Below, piece by piece: positions 28,190-42,700 of a stretch of DNA of 64,000 nucleotides. The stretch spans positions 4,636,501 through 4,700,500 of the forward strand of contig JAZARR010000197.1 of the NCBI GenBank assembly GCA_037389465.1, in the 5' to 3' direction. The notes beneath the pieces are model-generated. The model did no database searches. It was not told where the DNA came from and saw nothing but the letters and a program-made list of their open reading frames with translations. How positions within the stretch are numbered: the first letter of the stretch is position 1; the number at the start of each line of letters is the position of its first letter. The stretch comes from Baylisascaris procyonis (lineage: Eukaryota; Nematoda; Chromadorea; Rhabditida; Ascarididae). Made by a program: the position numbers and the translations under genes.

Positions 28190-30680
28190 TCATCGCGGCT
28201 TGTTAACATCTGACGAAGATATTTCGTAGCGAAACTGATGAGATATTCAACGCCTTCAGCAGTAAGTCTTCTTAATGGCTGAACTGTTGTCCGAATGTTG
28301 GACTGGTCTCATGTGTTGTGACACTTAAAAACGCATTCCGTATTGTATTTCTTGGCGCATATTCCCATTTATTCCCATGAATGTTTCTCATATATGAGTA
28401 CATCTTGGCTATGGGATATGGATACAAATAAGTACCAAGATAACAGTTAAGTTCGCATGCTATATTTTTTCGTTCAAACAGATCGGCGCCGTTTTTGAAT
28501 TTGTTTGATTATGCTCGCCTGTTTTCGCGTGCAACGCGAGCGATCTTCTAGTGCAGTAGATCGTTTAGTAACCCAATGAATCAGTTTTCTACTGCAGTAT
28601 GTGACTTATTAGCCCGAAAGGTAAGGTTCTTTTTACCTTGTAAAGCGATTTAGTGATGGGATTCTTATATCTTGGTAAAGAATCACGCAAAGGATGTCAT
28701 TTGAGGAATAAAAATTGAGCGAACAATAATGATCCCTTATTTCCTGAAATATAAGAAGAATCGTGGACCATAAGTGATGACAGGCTTGTTTGCATTGTTG
28801 CGCATCCAAAAAGTTTGTTTTGCGGCTTTCAAAGCTTTCACTTCTTATTGGCAATTCGCCGGAGATTTAGCTACTTCCGGAAATTGAAGACCGGCAATTC
28901 GCCGGAAATTTGCCCAACTCCGAAAATTGAAGATCCCTGAATTTTAAAAACATTAGGATAATATTCGGGGATCTTCAATCCTGGAACTCTCGAATATCGG
29001 ATAACATCCATTGCACTATGATTTTTACGTATGTTTCCTTATTAGGGAGTCATATAAAAAATTATTTTACTCTAAGAAGTAATAGCCTTCCACATGCTTT
29101 TAATTAAATGTCTCTTTGTCGATTTGATTGGAATTCAATGCCACGTTTAGCATCGAATCTTGAAAGGCTGTTGCACTATTGAATCCCTTGTGCGTTCATT
29201 CCTGAACGATGTATCCATATAGTAATTGGAAGATATAAACGTCGGTGGACTTTTATATGTGTAAGAATATTCGCCTTTATTCTAAAAATTCTATAGGTTT
29301 TTACAAATTTCTCTTTATAAAATGCATTTTTGTGCATCTATGCAAAAGTGGATTCGCTATGCAAATTGCGACCGATATCATACCTGTTCTTGCGTTTTTG
29401 CATATATATGCAAATTTATTTATGTCCATTTCTCTCCTTTTCGGCGGGCAAATTCGATGAACACACCATTAAAAAGCGGTTTTAAAATTCTTGTGGATAT
29501 AATTCATAGACAGTCTATTCGATCTCTAGTTTCAAATGAAATTTTAGGCCCTTAAATGTGCAAAAAATTTTGGCCATTTCACTGTCGCTAAGTTGTATTT
29601 CACACCTGTGAAGTGACATAACACGTGGAACATGACTTATTCGTTTAGACGCTTTATGGCAGCGATCTTTTCGTTTAAAATATAAATGCTTACAAATGTA
29701 TTTATTTTGATATATAGTTATGGTGTGATAGATATGTTAGGTATTAATATGATAATAAAAAAAAAAATAATGCAAATATATGTGCAAATACACAAGTTAC
29801 ATGAATTTCTGAGTGGGATATCAGTATACCTTAAGTTGGGGCATTCAAAAACATTTGAATTGAAAACATATGAGACTTTCAATACCTGTAGGGCCTCTTT
29901 ACCTTTACCAATTAAAATTGCGTCAATGCAGTGTTGAAACTCACCCAGGTTCGGTACGAATGCGAATTTTTTATTGCGAATACTTGATTTTTATTTATTA
30001 ATTTTTTTTGATACTCTATGAGAGAGGTTGCAAAGAACATATGTTCTGCTAGCTCATTGAGCGTATATCCTCATCCGGTTTTTTTTCTGGGAATATTTTT
30101 ATAGAATTTCTCGCATAATTAATCTCATCACGAATATTTTTGCCGCATATTTTTGAATACTAAAATATTTCTTATAAATCAATTTGCATCGCATTAAGGA
30201 GAGAATTTCGGATTCGATGTAGATCACGTGGAATGCTTCCATGAAAAGTAGGATTATCGTCATCCTTGGTACCAATAATCTGGGAGGGGGTAAGGGAGAG
30301 GGATCGAAAAGATTTATATTTTCGACCGATAATCTAGTAGCAATCCAAATTTACTAATAGAAATTTTACTTCTAGAATCCTCTAATTTAGCTGCATTTTT
30401 TTTTAACGAGTGAGAATTCGCCATATTGCCTTTCCCTCCTCAGTAGACGTTTGATATAATGGCTGCAACATTTCTAATATATGGCAGCAGACATAAAAAT
30501 GAGCCTTATAAAAAAAAAAAAAATTAGCCTCATCAATGATTGAGCATTGCTAGCAATAGCATTCAATAGTCATCATGCACAACGCTGCAAATGTATGAGC
30601 GTTGCGCGCAGACGAATGTGTATAATGTGCGCTATGCTTGTCATCAAGACATCATTTTATAGCATTCATTTATTCTCCCA

Positions 30681-30738
<58 letters not shown>

Positions 30739-33700
30739 GTTATTATTATTATTACTAATTATTATTATTATTAATTATTATTTATTATTCTTGCAATTTC
30801 ATAATCTATATATTATATTTACTTTACTCTTCTCTCTCATATGATATGTTCTTTTTTTTCCTTTGAATATATCGATACTGTTAGCTAGATATAAATACTT
30901 GAGATTTATTGTACATAATAGCAATCGATTTCCATATTGCAATTTATGAATCGGCCGATATATATTTATATCTATTATAACACATTTATATCCATTATAA
31001 CACATTATGATGTTATGATGGCCTAAATAAATAAATATTATGGATGATGGGTGGTTTACGACGTCTATGTATTTATCATTTATAAGCAACTAAATTTTCA
31101 AAATGTAATTGATTATATTTTCTATCTCTAGCATATGAGAGAATCTGCTTGCATATTGTCTCGTTTTTCATAAAATCGGTCGCGGGACATTTAAAGTATT
31201 AGAAGAAATTCTTTCGGGAAAATTTTTTTATTTTCTTAAAAAATGTTGGAAAATTCCTCTCATTCTTTGAAAAAAAATCGCATCATTCTCAAATCTTCTA
31301 AATATGCAGTATATTTCAAGAATTTTTGGCTAACCAATGTAAAAAAACGAAACAAATCTTTCTAAGGCATTAGTGAAGTACTTTAAATACTTCTTAATAT
31401 TAATATGAGAATTTTATAAAGGAATTCATCGATTCTCATTGTTTATTGAAAAATCCTCTATGTGCTTGCATTTTTATTTTATTTTTCTACGAATTTTTTG
31501 CTTTTGCTTGCTTGAACAAAAGTTTACGTTTAGTGCAACTCGTCTATTGTTCAATTTTAAGCCGTCCCGATAAGCTGCCTCACTAATTCTATCGCTCTAT
31601 TCCAATATGGACCCCTTCATTCCTCTCATAGAACTATAGCAATTCAGCTTATATTGCTTACGAAGAGATTATAGTGAACATAATCGTTAGGCTGATAATT
31701 TTATGGAAAAAAAATGTAATTGCTAGCTCTTTTTTTTCTATATTATTTTCTAAGGTTTTCATTGTTTTCATCATTTTTTTTCTATAGGCTGTTTGAAAAC
31801 TGGAAAACACAGCCATTGCTTATATACATATATACGACATACACAGACACATAGACAAACATACAGACATACACAGACGCAAACACATAGAGTTATATTT
31901 CTTTTCTGAGGAAGATTGTTGAAAAAAAGGGCATTTACTTCATTTCTTTCTATTTTCGTTGCGAATTTTTACGGACATATAATTTCCGGATATGCGATTT
32001 TTTGAGTTCGCAGCTTATTGGACCCTTATTTTATTACCAATAAAGTTTTTCTTATTTGCATTCCAAAAGAAATGAAACGCTGGAAAATTAGGTGAAGATT
32101 CATGAATAGATGGAAATACTTGTTGACCGAGTAATTTCTCAAATGATCTTTGATCTTATCATATTTGTATTCATTATCTTATTGCGTTTTATTTATTGAA
32201 CACATGATGATAACTAAAATTATTAAAATCTCTTCTCATTATTGATTATTAATTAACAAAATTAGATCAATTTAATTACTTATAACTCGCAATATTATAT
32301 GGCACTTTGGCTTCCTATAATTATATGTGTAATAGCTTGATTTTATTTTAAATATTCTTATATGCTTGAGAAATTACTGTTTCAAATATCGAAGTGCCCT
32401 AATCGAGTGTTTTTTTCATCGATGGTGGATATTTTATTGCTGCTTTCTATACTTATATTTTAATTTACTCTAAGCTCGAATTTCTCGCAATAAAGCAATT
32501 CGGCCAATAAAAGAATAGCCGATTAATATTTTTCATGTGTATACTAAGTGACAGGTATGTGAAAGGTACGATAGTTGCTTATAGGTTTAATATTTCCATA
32601 TTTGAAATTAGACATTATTGAAGAATATAAAAAGATTATTTTTAAATAGCCCAGCTTCCTAAAGATTTGTCGTTTTAAAACTGCTAAATTTAACGGATTC
32701 ATAGCTAAAAATCATCGATGGCAAATTCTTTTATCTCTTTCGGATAGTCGTTTGCTGAGATCGTCGAAGTAATATTTGCGTTGAGTGAATAATGAAATGC
32801 ATTGTGCATAATTGAGCAACTATGAATGACGTTAATGGCATGCGTTCTATGTTTTCTGCGTTAATTATGCTATGGAATGCTTCCGGCTGAGGTGGACAAC
32901 TTCCCGAATTTTAGTCACAGACCGTTTTGGACAACTTCCGGAATTTCAATCACAAACCGTTTATGTTGTGATTGCATCCGTAATTCGATAATGTTGCTAA
33001 TGCAATCTATTGCACGTGCATTAGAATAGTTGTCGTTTACCTGGAAGGTGGTCATCTTGTCGCTTATTTATGGCGTAAATGGCGCAAATGTCACCTCCGT
33101 AGCTATGAAACTGATGGCGCAAATGATCGATCAGAATTTTTAGCTGTTACGAAAATATCCTTTCATCATAAAGAATTGTTTCGCCTTTATTTCTGTCATA
33201 GCAATCATTCAAATGGATTTATTTTATTCTGAGTTTAGTCGGAAGTCTTCGACTTTTAGCAAGTAAACGCGCTCATAGTTTTCTTTCGAGAATCTTTTAG
33301 TTGTTTCTCTCTCTCTCTTTAAGAGTTTCATTCTTTCTCTCTCTTCCTCTTCCTTTTCCGTTTTTTCCTCGTTCTTCGTTCTCTCGTCTCCTCCGCTCTG
33401 CCGTCATTTCAATTGATGCCTGTCGTTTTCTTTTTATTTCTCGGTTTGTGCCGATAGACGTTGTATTGAAGAGCTGCTGATTTCTGTTTATAGTTTTGAC
33501 CTTTTTTTGGTATTTCGACCAGTTCTAGTATTTGTTCTGTTCTTACTGCTTATCGTGTGAAAAGAGTATATTTCATATCTAAAAGTTTTTACTAAATTAC
33601 TATAAATTAGAATTAAAATCAGAACTATCAGGGCTAGAATACACTCCTTAAACAATTGAATCGCTATATTTTTATGCATATATGCATAAATTTTGTTGAA

Positions 33701-36700
33701 TATACTTATTAAAAGAGGTGCATGTTTACGTTGGCATAGTGTGCATCATTAGCCAAATTTATCGTCTTAGTCATTATTGACAGCCGAACTGTTAATATTT
33801 ACTGCAATTGAATAGATCGAATAATATTTCTCATACATCTTTCCATCATTCACCTCATTATTGGCGCATATCGTTGATTTCGAGCATAGGCAAAGAAAAA
33901 AAATTGTTTGCTAATCTTATTTCATTGAAATGAGATAATTTTGAAGTTGGATATTAGTTTTTTTTTTTGCTCAAACATTTCATTTAATTTGAAAGAAGAG
34001 AGCATAGCGTGGATATTTGCTTTTCTTGAATTATGATTTTCATAATACAATTTATTCCGAAATAGCATAATCAACATGTTGAGCATAGTATCTACCAACC
34101 AACTAAACGAATAAAACAGTTTCATGTTTCCGATAATCCAACGCATAGTACACACTCTTCAACCTATAGCTATTCACATGCACAAACGGAAGAAGCGTGC
34201 GCAAGCGTGTGGGCTAGTGGGTAACGCGTCTGACTTCTAGTCGGGACGTCGCAGGTTCAGACCCCTGCCGGGATGGCGAGTTTTGTAAGGTTTGTGCCAT
34301 TCTGAGGTCGATTTCAAATAAATCTCCTAAGCCCTCCGAAATTGCTTAGTGAGTGTAGGGCTCATAGATGGGTTGTATTGAATCTATCAAATAGTACCCA
34401 GGTTCGGATCCCTGCAGGGGTGGCGAGTTTTGTAAGGTTTGTGCCATTCTGAGGTCGATTTGAAATAAATTCTCCCATGCCCTCCGCAAGTGCTCAGTCA
34501 GTAGGGCTCATGGATGGGTTGTATTGAATCTATCAAATAGTACCCAGGTTCGGATCCGTGCAGGGGTGGCGAGTTTTGTAAGGTTTGTGGCATTCTGAGG
34601 TCGATTTGAAATAAATTCTCCCATGCCCTCCGCAAGTGCTCAGTCAGTAGGGCTCATGGATGGGTTGTATTGAATCTATCAAATAGTACCCAGGTTCGGA
34701 TCCCTGCCTTGATCGGGGCTTTTGAGTATTGAATCTGCAAATTACTTTTATGTTGACATTTTCAAAATTCCCTCGAATATGAGGTATGTTCGTTTGCGAG
34801 GGGGACGGGAGAGGAAAGAAGGGGAAGGGAGTGTTAAAACTTTTAGCTTAGCTATGCCGATGACTGAAAGCGATATGTGCTTTCGAAATTATAAGTAATA
34901 ATACGTGGATTTTATAATTCATTAATCAACGAGCAATAGTTGAGATTTTCTTACAATTTCAAATTGAAATAGTAAATTTTCCTATTAAAATTTTTCTATT
35001 ACAATTTCAAATTTCCATTCAAATTATTTAAAACGTCCAGTCGGAAAATGGAAATTGAAAATTTTTCAAACGTTAAAAATTTAACGCTTTTTTTAAAATC
35101 ATTTTTTATCGATTTTTTCACTTCCAATATCGCTTTCTTCTCGAAAATTATATTTTTTCTATTCATATTTTGTTAGTTGGCAAGGTTGCCATTATTTTCA
35201 TTAACATAAAAGTCAAGCATTTTGAAGATACCTTCATATTATCCCACTCATCGTTTTGGTAACTGTAGGGTACGAATTTAATTGCCCAAACATATTCTTA
35301 TCGCTGTGAGCTTAAGCTCAAAATATGAGCTTAAGCTCAAACTTGACTTCTGGGCGAATTTATCAGTGCAATTTTCGACCGTCCACCATTGATCGGTTAG
35401 ATCAATCGATAGACGGGAAATGCCTCAGTCATATTCCATAAAATGTTTCATCTACTGGTTGCCACCCTTATGGAAGCAGTGTTATCATTATAACGGAAAC
35501 TTTAAAGACAAAGAAGTTAATAAAAATCTTTTGACTCATTTTATATGTTTTATTATATAACTTATTTTTAACTGTTTTTTTTAAATTACTTTATAATAAA
35601 AGTAACAAAAGTAGTATTTTCTATAAATATGTATCGCCTGGATAACTTGTGTTTTCTCATAGCCGTGCTTATTTTGGACTACTTGTTCGTTTCCCTTCAT
35701 CCTTTAGTTGCGAGATTTTCCTTGTCATATTTTTCAAATAATCAAGGATTGAGATTCACTATTTCTGGATTCCTTTGAATATAAAGTCCAAGTCCAACAT
35801 TATACTAGCCTTTCTATTTATTGCAATTGTTTCACCTCTGTCGTTATATTAATGAAAATACGGTATATTGGTTGATTTTATGGGACGATTTGAAAATGAA
35901 CTGAATAGTAGTTGTTTACTGAGAATTTAGTGGATAGCGAGAAGCATGTGAAAGCCGATGGGCGCAGCTCCGCTCATTATGGGCGAGTGACGTTAGTCGT
36001 CCATGAATCGATACGAAGAGCAGCAACGCTTCTGCTCAAACGTCGCCAAGAGTGCTCCCATTGCTATTGCTCTGGCGATGTATTCATTCCAATCCAATAT
36101 TCACAGTATCCTCATTTCTACTAACCCCCCCCCCCCATTACCCCTCACCTCTCTCCCCCCCTCCTATGATTTATCAATTTCAGTGTGATGCTGTTTTTAC
36201 CATGTCTAATAGGTGCTTTCCATTCCTTGATTATCGATTCGTTTATGGTATCGGCGACCATTAAAAATAATGGGCGTTGATTTAAAGAAATGGATGGAGG
36301 TGGATATGTGCAGAAATTAGCCATAGAGTGACATCAGGTCAAAAGTGATGCCATTCACGAAGCTGGCAACAAGAAATATATATAACTTGGTGCCAGTTGA
36401 TGTTCACGCATTGTTAAGGAATCATAGATTAGACAATAATTCCTCGAGATTATGAACACTCTTTCCTGTCATTTCTGCCACAGCTGTGTTGCATAACCTT
36501 GCACTTAATTAATTGCTGCCGCATTAGAGATACGATCGAGTGATAATGGTATGAATATTCATTTGAAATGAATCAATTGGAATAATATTTGCCAATTGCA
36601 ATCAATAATGTTCGAAAGAATTTACCAAAATCTGAATGAATAAATAAACATAATTGCCATCTTTTTTTTAGGAAATTCATTTAAATATTTCAATTATCAT

Positions 36701-39700
36701 TTTTGTTAATAAAACTATTTAAGAATAAAGATTTATTATGTGGATTTATTAGAATTGTGTTGATTAAATTCTTCAACAAATGAAATTTTTTTTATTAAAT
36801 GCAATGCAATTATCGATGATTTGCCGTCGAGTTTTGCAATCGTTCGCAACGTTTGTCAGAGCTGATTTGCATTTTTGTGCAATTTTGCATTTAATCTTAG
36901 TAGGTCGGGTATATAATAGAAATTCCAAGCGTCTAGTAAAACGTCCCCTATAATTTCATCTTTTTTTATCGATTCGACCGTCAACACAAGATTCTTTCTT
37001 CCAGTATCGTTCGGCTGTAAAATACAAGTCAGTTGATCGTATTATAAAATATCTGCGAGTTTTTTGAGCATACTTTGGTGTTTATTGATGGCTTTTAAGT
37101 TGATGCATCAATATTAAAATTGATTTCGAGAGCCGCTCACAATTTATACATTATGTTCCAAAATTTATAGCTCTAACTTCAATTATTTCCAAGTTGACGC
37201 TTCCGACAGGCAGACACATACATATAAACGCCCACAGAGTGCATGTATACATAAAGATAGATTATGGCTATAATACACGCAATAGATATGGCTTGTAATT
37301 CTGTGGAATCGCATATTTTTGTGTTTTAATTTTTTTTTTCTTTTTTATTTTTGTTTTTTTGTGTTTAAATACCTTCAAATCGCTCTTTAGTTGTCTCGTT
37401 TTTGAAATAATTAGAGATATATCAGTGAGGAATTTTCATGCATGACTATACGATCATCAAATATCCTTCATGGTTTTCAGAAAAAGCCATTTACCTCATA
37501 AGTTTGCAAGCAGGTAGTTATTTCATCTGACCCTTTTTTTCGGCTAACTGGGCATTTTCGAATGTTACATTCGAATTCACTTCGCTGAACAAAATTTGCT
37601 ATAATTGCTCAGATTTTGGTCGTTTTCTTGAAAAGTTACCCACAAATTTTGGAAGGGGGATTTCGGCTTACGTAAGATGCGCGAAGTTGAGTCCTTTCCG
37701 AAGAGCGAAATTCAAATATAGCTCTTGAAAATCTTCAACTTATTTATTTTTACGGGATGAAAAATCTCGCGAAATTCAAATATATCTCTTGAAAATCTTC
37801 AACTTATTTATTTTTACGGGATGAAAAATCTGTCTTGTGATTGGGGTGAAAAATATTCTTTGCACCAGTAAGACCTGGAATAAAGCTCCCCCTCACTAAA
37901 CTCTCCTTCAGCGAACAAACCTCATTCTTCACTTTTTATGCTTTACCGAAATTTTATAAATTAAATGAGTTTAATTCTCAAATAATCTTTACTTATTCAT
38001 AAGCCTTATCTTTGAAGTTTTGAGATATTTTTTAACCTTAAGGAGTTTTTACTTGGAGTATTACGGTAATTTTCCTTCTGCTACTTTCTGTCTTTAGCGC
38101 TTTTTATGTCAATATCCGAAGTTAGAAGGAAAAAATATTATACTTGAATTAAAATTACTTTTATATTACTGTTTGATATTGCTGTTTTATTATTATTATA
38201 TTATTATATTATTATTAATTACTTAATGTTTTATTATTATATGTAATTGTTTTATCAATTAAATTCTTTTATTAAACACTAAAAAAAGAAAGAAATTGAG
38301 GAAAATGATCTTATAGAATAATTATGAAAATTTTTTCCCATAATATGAAATGCTAAAATTAGCAATTTCTATTGGTGAAATAAAGAAATTTCACTGGTAA
38401 TTCTTTGCAAATGAATTCCTAATGAAGGAAATATATCTATAAATCCAACAATTTATGCAACTCTTAAAAGTAATATAAAGTGAATGCTTAAGTGAGCATA
38501 AAAAAAAGAATTTTCCAACTGTCGTTCATTTCTAAGTGATTGTGAAGTACTGCAAAGCGTTAATGCTCTAACATTGATGACGCTATAAATCGATGAATGC
38601 ATTGCGAATGCAAAAAACGGCAAATAATGCTTCATCAACCAACCAAAAGATTTCCAATACATTTTCGATGATGCTTTCGTTGAGAATATCATTAATTTTT
38701 TGAAGACATTTTAATATTTTATTTCTTTTTTGGAGCTTAAGTTTGAGTGAAAAATCTCTCGAAAACTGACATTTTTATACGGTAATTACAGTAATACCGG
38801 TGAGTGAAATCTTTATTCGAAAGCTGATCTTTTCATACGGTAGCTACAGTAATTGCTTTCTATTTCTTCATGCTATTTGTATTTTTCTTAACAAAATTTT
38901 CGTTGTGAAATATTTTATTTCAAAACACTTGTAATCTAACAGTCATATTGTGAAGGATGCAAGACTTTTGCAAGGTTTTCCTGTTCATGTAAGTCCTGAT
39001 CGTAATGATAGTTTTCAATTGTCTTTTAATAGTCGCTTCTTCAAAAAATCAGCACAAATTCCGGCATTCAAATATAAAGAAGCGATAGCATTGGAAAGCT
39101 TACAATAAAGCTATGTTATCGTAAGCGACAGTTTGAGGTACAATATTCCATCATTTAATTCAATATTCTCAGGCGAATTATTGCAGTTCTGCCGAGTCCA
39201 GCTCCTCTACCATCCGGACATCGTCGGTTACCTGCTTTACCAGTCAAGTCTTCGTCGGCTGCACTCCTATCTGGTTTGGGACCATTACCAATGTCTGCCA
39301 CTATTTTTCCTTCCGCGTCAGGCATCGGATGCTCTTCCGCTCAGCACCCTTCAAAAGAAGACCATAGGTTTGAATTTACCCTATTATTTGCGTGCAGCTG
39401 ACTTAATTATGCTGTAACTTCGACGATTGCCTACATCATTTGTATTCCTTATTTATTTTATTATTATCTCTCCAAGAAAAGACTTATCAACATTCAATGC
39501 AACGACTAATTAATCAATAAAAGGTTATCAATTTTCATTTTTAAATTATTTTTTATATTTTAGGATATGTTTTGGTACCGATTCAGTGCTCGGTCGATCG
39601 ACGCTATTGTTTGATGAGAGTTATTATGAGGAAGATGGTATCAACGGAAATCAATTGACTAGCAAAAAAGGTTGAATTTTTTTGAAGATATTTCACTAAT

Positions 39701-42700
39701 AAAAAAGCGTTTCTATTTGTTGCTTTAATTTTTTTTGCCAAAAATTTTTGATTAATTTTTAAACACCAAAAAAGGCGACAATTTCAGAAATTTTTTCATT
39801 GATATGATCGAAATTTTGCAAGAAATTGAGATCGGATGATTTGTTCAGGTGGATTTGCGGATTTCAATTTCAGTCGCAGATAGAAATGATCCGGAATGAT
39901 CCGGAATCGAATTTACCTGCGTTAGATTCTCTTTACTTGTATCTGATAAAATACAGCCCAACGCATAGTCAGATATAGTCCAGAAAAGATATACTTCAGC
40001 TTCTGCATATTTGTATAGCGAAAGAGTAAATATTATTGGTCATACTTTAGCTTGCATTGAGATGCCGTATAGAGGAAAGCAGATTAAGAGAGCACAATTT
40101 AAGCAGTCTACAATCAGGACGATTCGTCGGGAGTTTCAAGCTGTTGTACAGGTTCGGAGCATCTGAATCCTACGCATAGAGTTCATTCGACATTCATTCC
40201 TCGACATGACGATGAAGTACTACTCGAAATTGGTGATGCTGTACATGTCGAACGGGAATGTGAAGATCACTGGTGTTATGGTAATTTACTGAATATTTCC
40301 ATATATGTTCTTTTCAGTTACAACGTTTTACTATGAATTATTTATGGCATAGACCGTCTATCGTTTAAATAGTTAAGCAATCATTGATAAAGGTGGACTT
40401 TTTAGTCATTGTTATTTATTTGGTTGACTTACTTTTAAAATCCTTCTTTCAGTACATACGAGTTGCAAGTACCTTTAAAAAGTACCTACAAGAGCAAGTA
40501 GTACCTTTGCAAAGTACCCGCAAGAACAGGCAGGACCTTTGCAAAGTACCTGCAAGAACAAGTGGTACCTTTGCGAACTACCTGCATGAACAAGTAGTAC
40601 CTTTGTAAAAGCTGCTCTAACGCATACAAAGGAAGGCATGTGAGCTGAATTTTGCGTGTATTTAAAAATTTGCCCAATTCTTTTTAATCTTTTCTCTTTA
40701 TGTGGGCATTATGAAATTTTAACGATATGAAAAGAAAAAAATTCTTATTGTTCTTGACAGATATTCATTAACTTTTCATCATAGAAAATTTATAGATGTG
40801 TTAGCAGCTGTCACAAACAAAATATAATAAACATAATATAATTATGTTTCTTTATTTTGACGCATTTATTGATGAGCTCGTTGGAGGCTGTCTGCAATGA
40901 TTGCGAGAATATGGAAGATAAGTCGCTTCTAAGTATCGATCAAACGATGCGCTCTGTAGTTGACCTAACTACTCGCGCAAAGTATCACTGACCTTTGGCA
41001 TCTAACATTCAACAAATCATGCAGTTCGCTAATTCAGCAAAAGAATATCCCGTACCATAGATCCTTGTCGCTTATCTTCTAGATGAGGCAATTGCAGACA
41101 TCGATTATCACATTCGGATTCTTGAGTATGACCTCAACAACCTTTTTATAGATATGTTATGATTCAAAGAAGACTATTCAATCATAACATAATATGTTAT
41201 GATTGAATAGTCTTCTTTGGAGAAAGCAAAAAGGATTTAAGGCGGAAGAGTTTCCAAACCGTTGCATTTCGCTTACCCATCTCTTACCGATCCATCTAAT
41301 AACTGAAATATTTTATTGCGCATAAATGTAAAATTAATTTCAGGTACCAATTTACGCACCTGTCAACAAGGAATCTTCCCATCGGCACATGTATGCGAAA
41401 TCGATCTCGTTGAAGAAATTTGCATGGGAGCATTACCAAGTAATGCAAATCGTAAGTGTAGATGTTTATTTCTTATTGATCGAAATGCAGATGAATACTG
41501 TGGTGGGAATAATCGTATACTGTATTTTTCCCTAACATTTTGAAGCAGGAAATTTTAACGGTATCATTATTTAGAAGTTTATAGATGTGCACAGATGCTT
41601 TCTCATTCCCATGGCAAGTATATATCCTTTGTTTATATTTTTATTTTTCCATGCAAAGAAATACTATAATAGAGATTACAAAACTGGAGCTACTTGAAGT
41701 TACTTATAAGTTTATTACTAGTAGCCAGTACTTTTTGTAGGTGTTCTTATTGCTCAACCTTAATGTTGTAGGAATAGAGGAGGAAGAGGACGAGGAATTC
41801 CTACTTGTAATAGCTGAATATAAACGCAATTTTTATGCAAATTCAAGCATTTATTCATAAAATTTGAATTTTGCAAAACTTTACAGCACGGCAATGGTTT
41901 GCAGAGACAATGGAAAATGAACGTGATACATTCTATCTAACAATGCTTGCGTCTATTGAAGTCGCTCATCATAAAGGGAATGATGTTCTTGTTCAAGCGA
42001 TGAATAAGGTTTATGCAAATTTCTTTTTTTTTTTAAATATGCAAATATTTGAAATTATTTATTAGAATTTTAGTTGGAATTTTTTTTATTGCCTTTGTTC
42101 TCAACTTTATAGTCGATGAATTTCTTATTAGCAATCATTAATTGAGCAACCGTTTAAATTCATTGGCATCATGATTATTTAAACTAAACGATAACTGAAA
42201 GAATTTTGTCTTAATACTAGAATTTATTTTTTTACTTATTTATTTCAACGTCTTCGAAATGGGAAGTATATAGAAGTATGTGAGAATGAAAGGCAAGAAA
42301 TAAAGCATTCGCAATGGGATGAGAGAGAGTTGGAAGAGGGGAGCAAAAGAGGGATTCTACCACCTTCGGAACATTTTTTGATATGCGGCTATAAATTTTT
42401 TTCTCCAGTCGATAATTTTCTATTGTTCACATCATTAAATTTCAGCTATTTTTGTTCATTTCTAAGAAATTTTTTATGCGTAAAATAATTTCGCATGAGA
42501 TTTCTACTGAGAATTAGCAACGTTTTTTTTTTCAGGTTCTCAGCTTATATCAAAATAAAGAGGAAATAATAGTACCACAAACCGTATTGATGGAAGTTTC
42601 ATTTCGTGGTATACATATAATCGATAAAAGGAAGAAAAATGTTCGTTGATTTATTCTATATATAATTTTATTTGAAACTATGATTGCCTATTTCCACTTA

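Larger units (their letters stand above)
23158..39172. other. 16-kb intron of jip-1
   Basis: Joins exons 12 and 13 in phase 2. Holds microsatellites, purine-rich G-clusters, a tRNA-derived SINE array, a 64-bp duplication and three candidate exons listed separately. Apart from these, 28.3-34.1 kb and 36.3-39.1 kb show only AT-rich sequence with short chance open frames. A nested gene is not evident on either strand. Confidence 0.7.

Noticed and set aside
30547..30844. Poly-Ile/poly-Leu open frames
   Set aside because: Translation of a (TTA)n microsatellite.
34207..34277. Functional tRNA-Arg(TCT) gene
   Set aside because: The anticodon and T arms are recognisable, but the acceptor stem does not pair and the B box deviates; repeated body sequence follows, so a SINE head fits better.
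39133..39417. 94-codon open frame as the coding frame of this region
   Set aside because: It is out of phase with the flanking jip-1 exons; the phase-2 frame within 39173-39367 is open and joins both neighbours.
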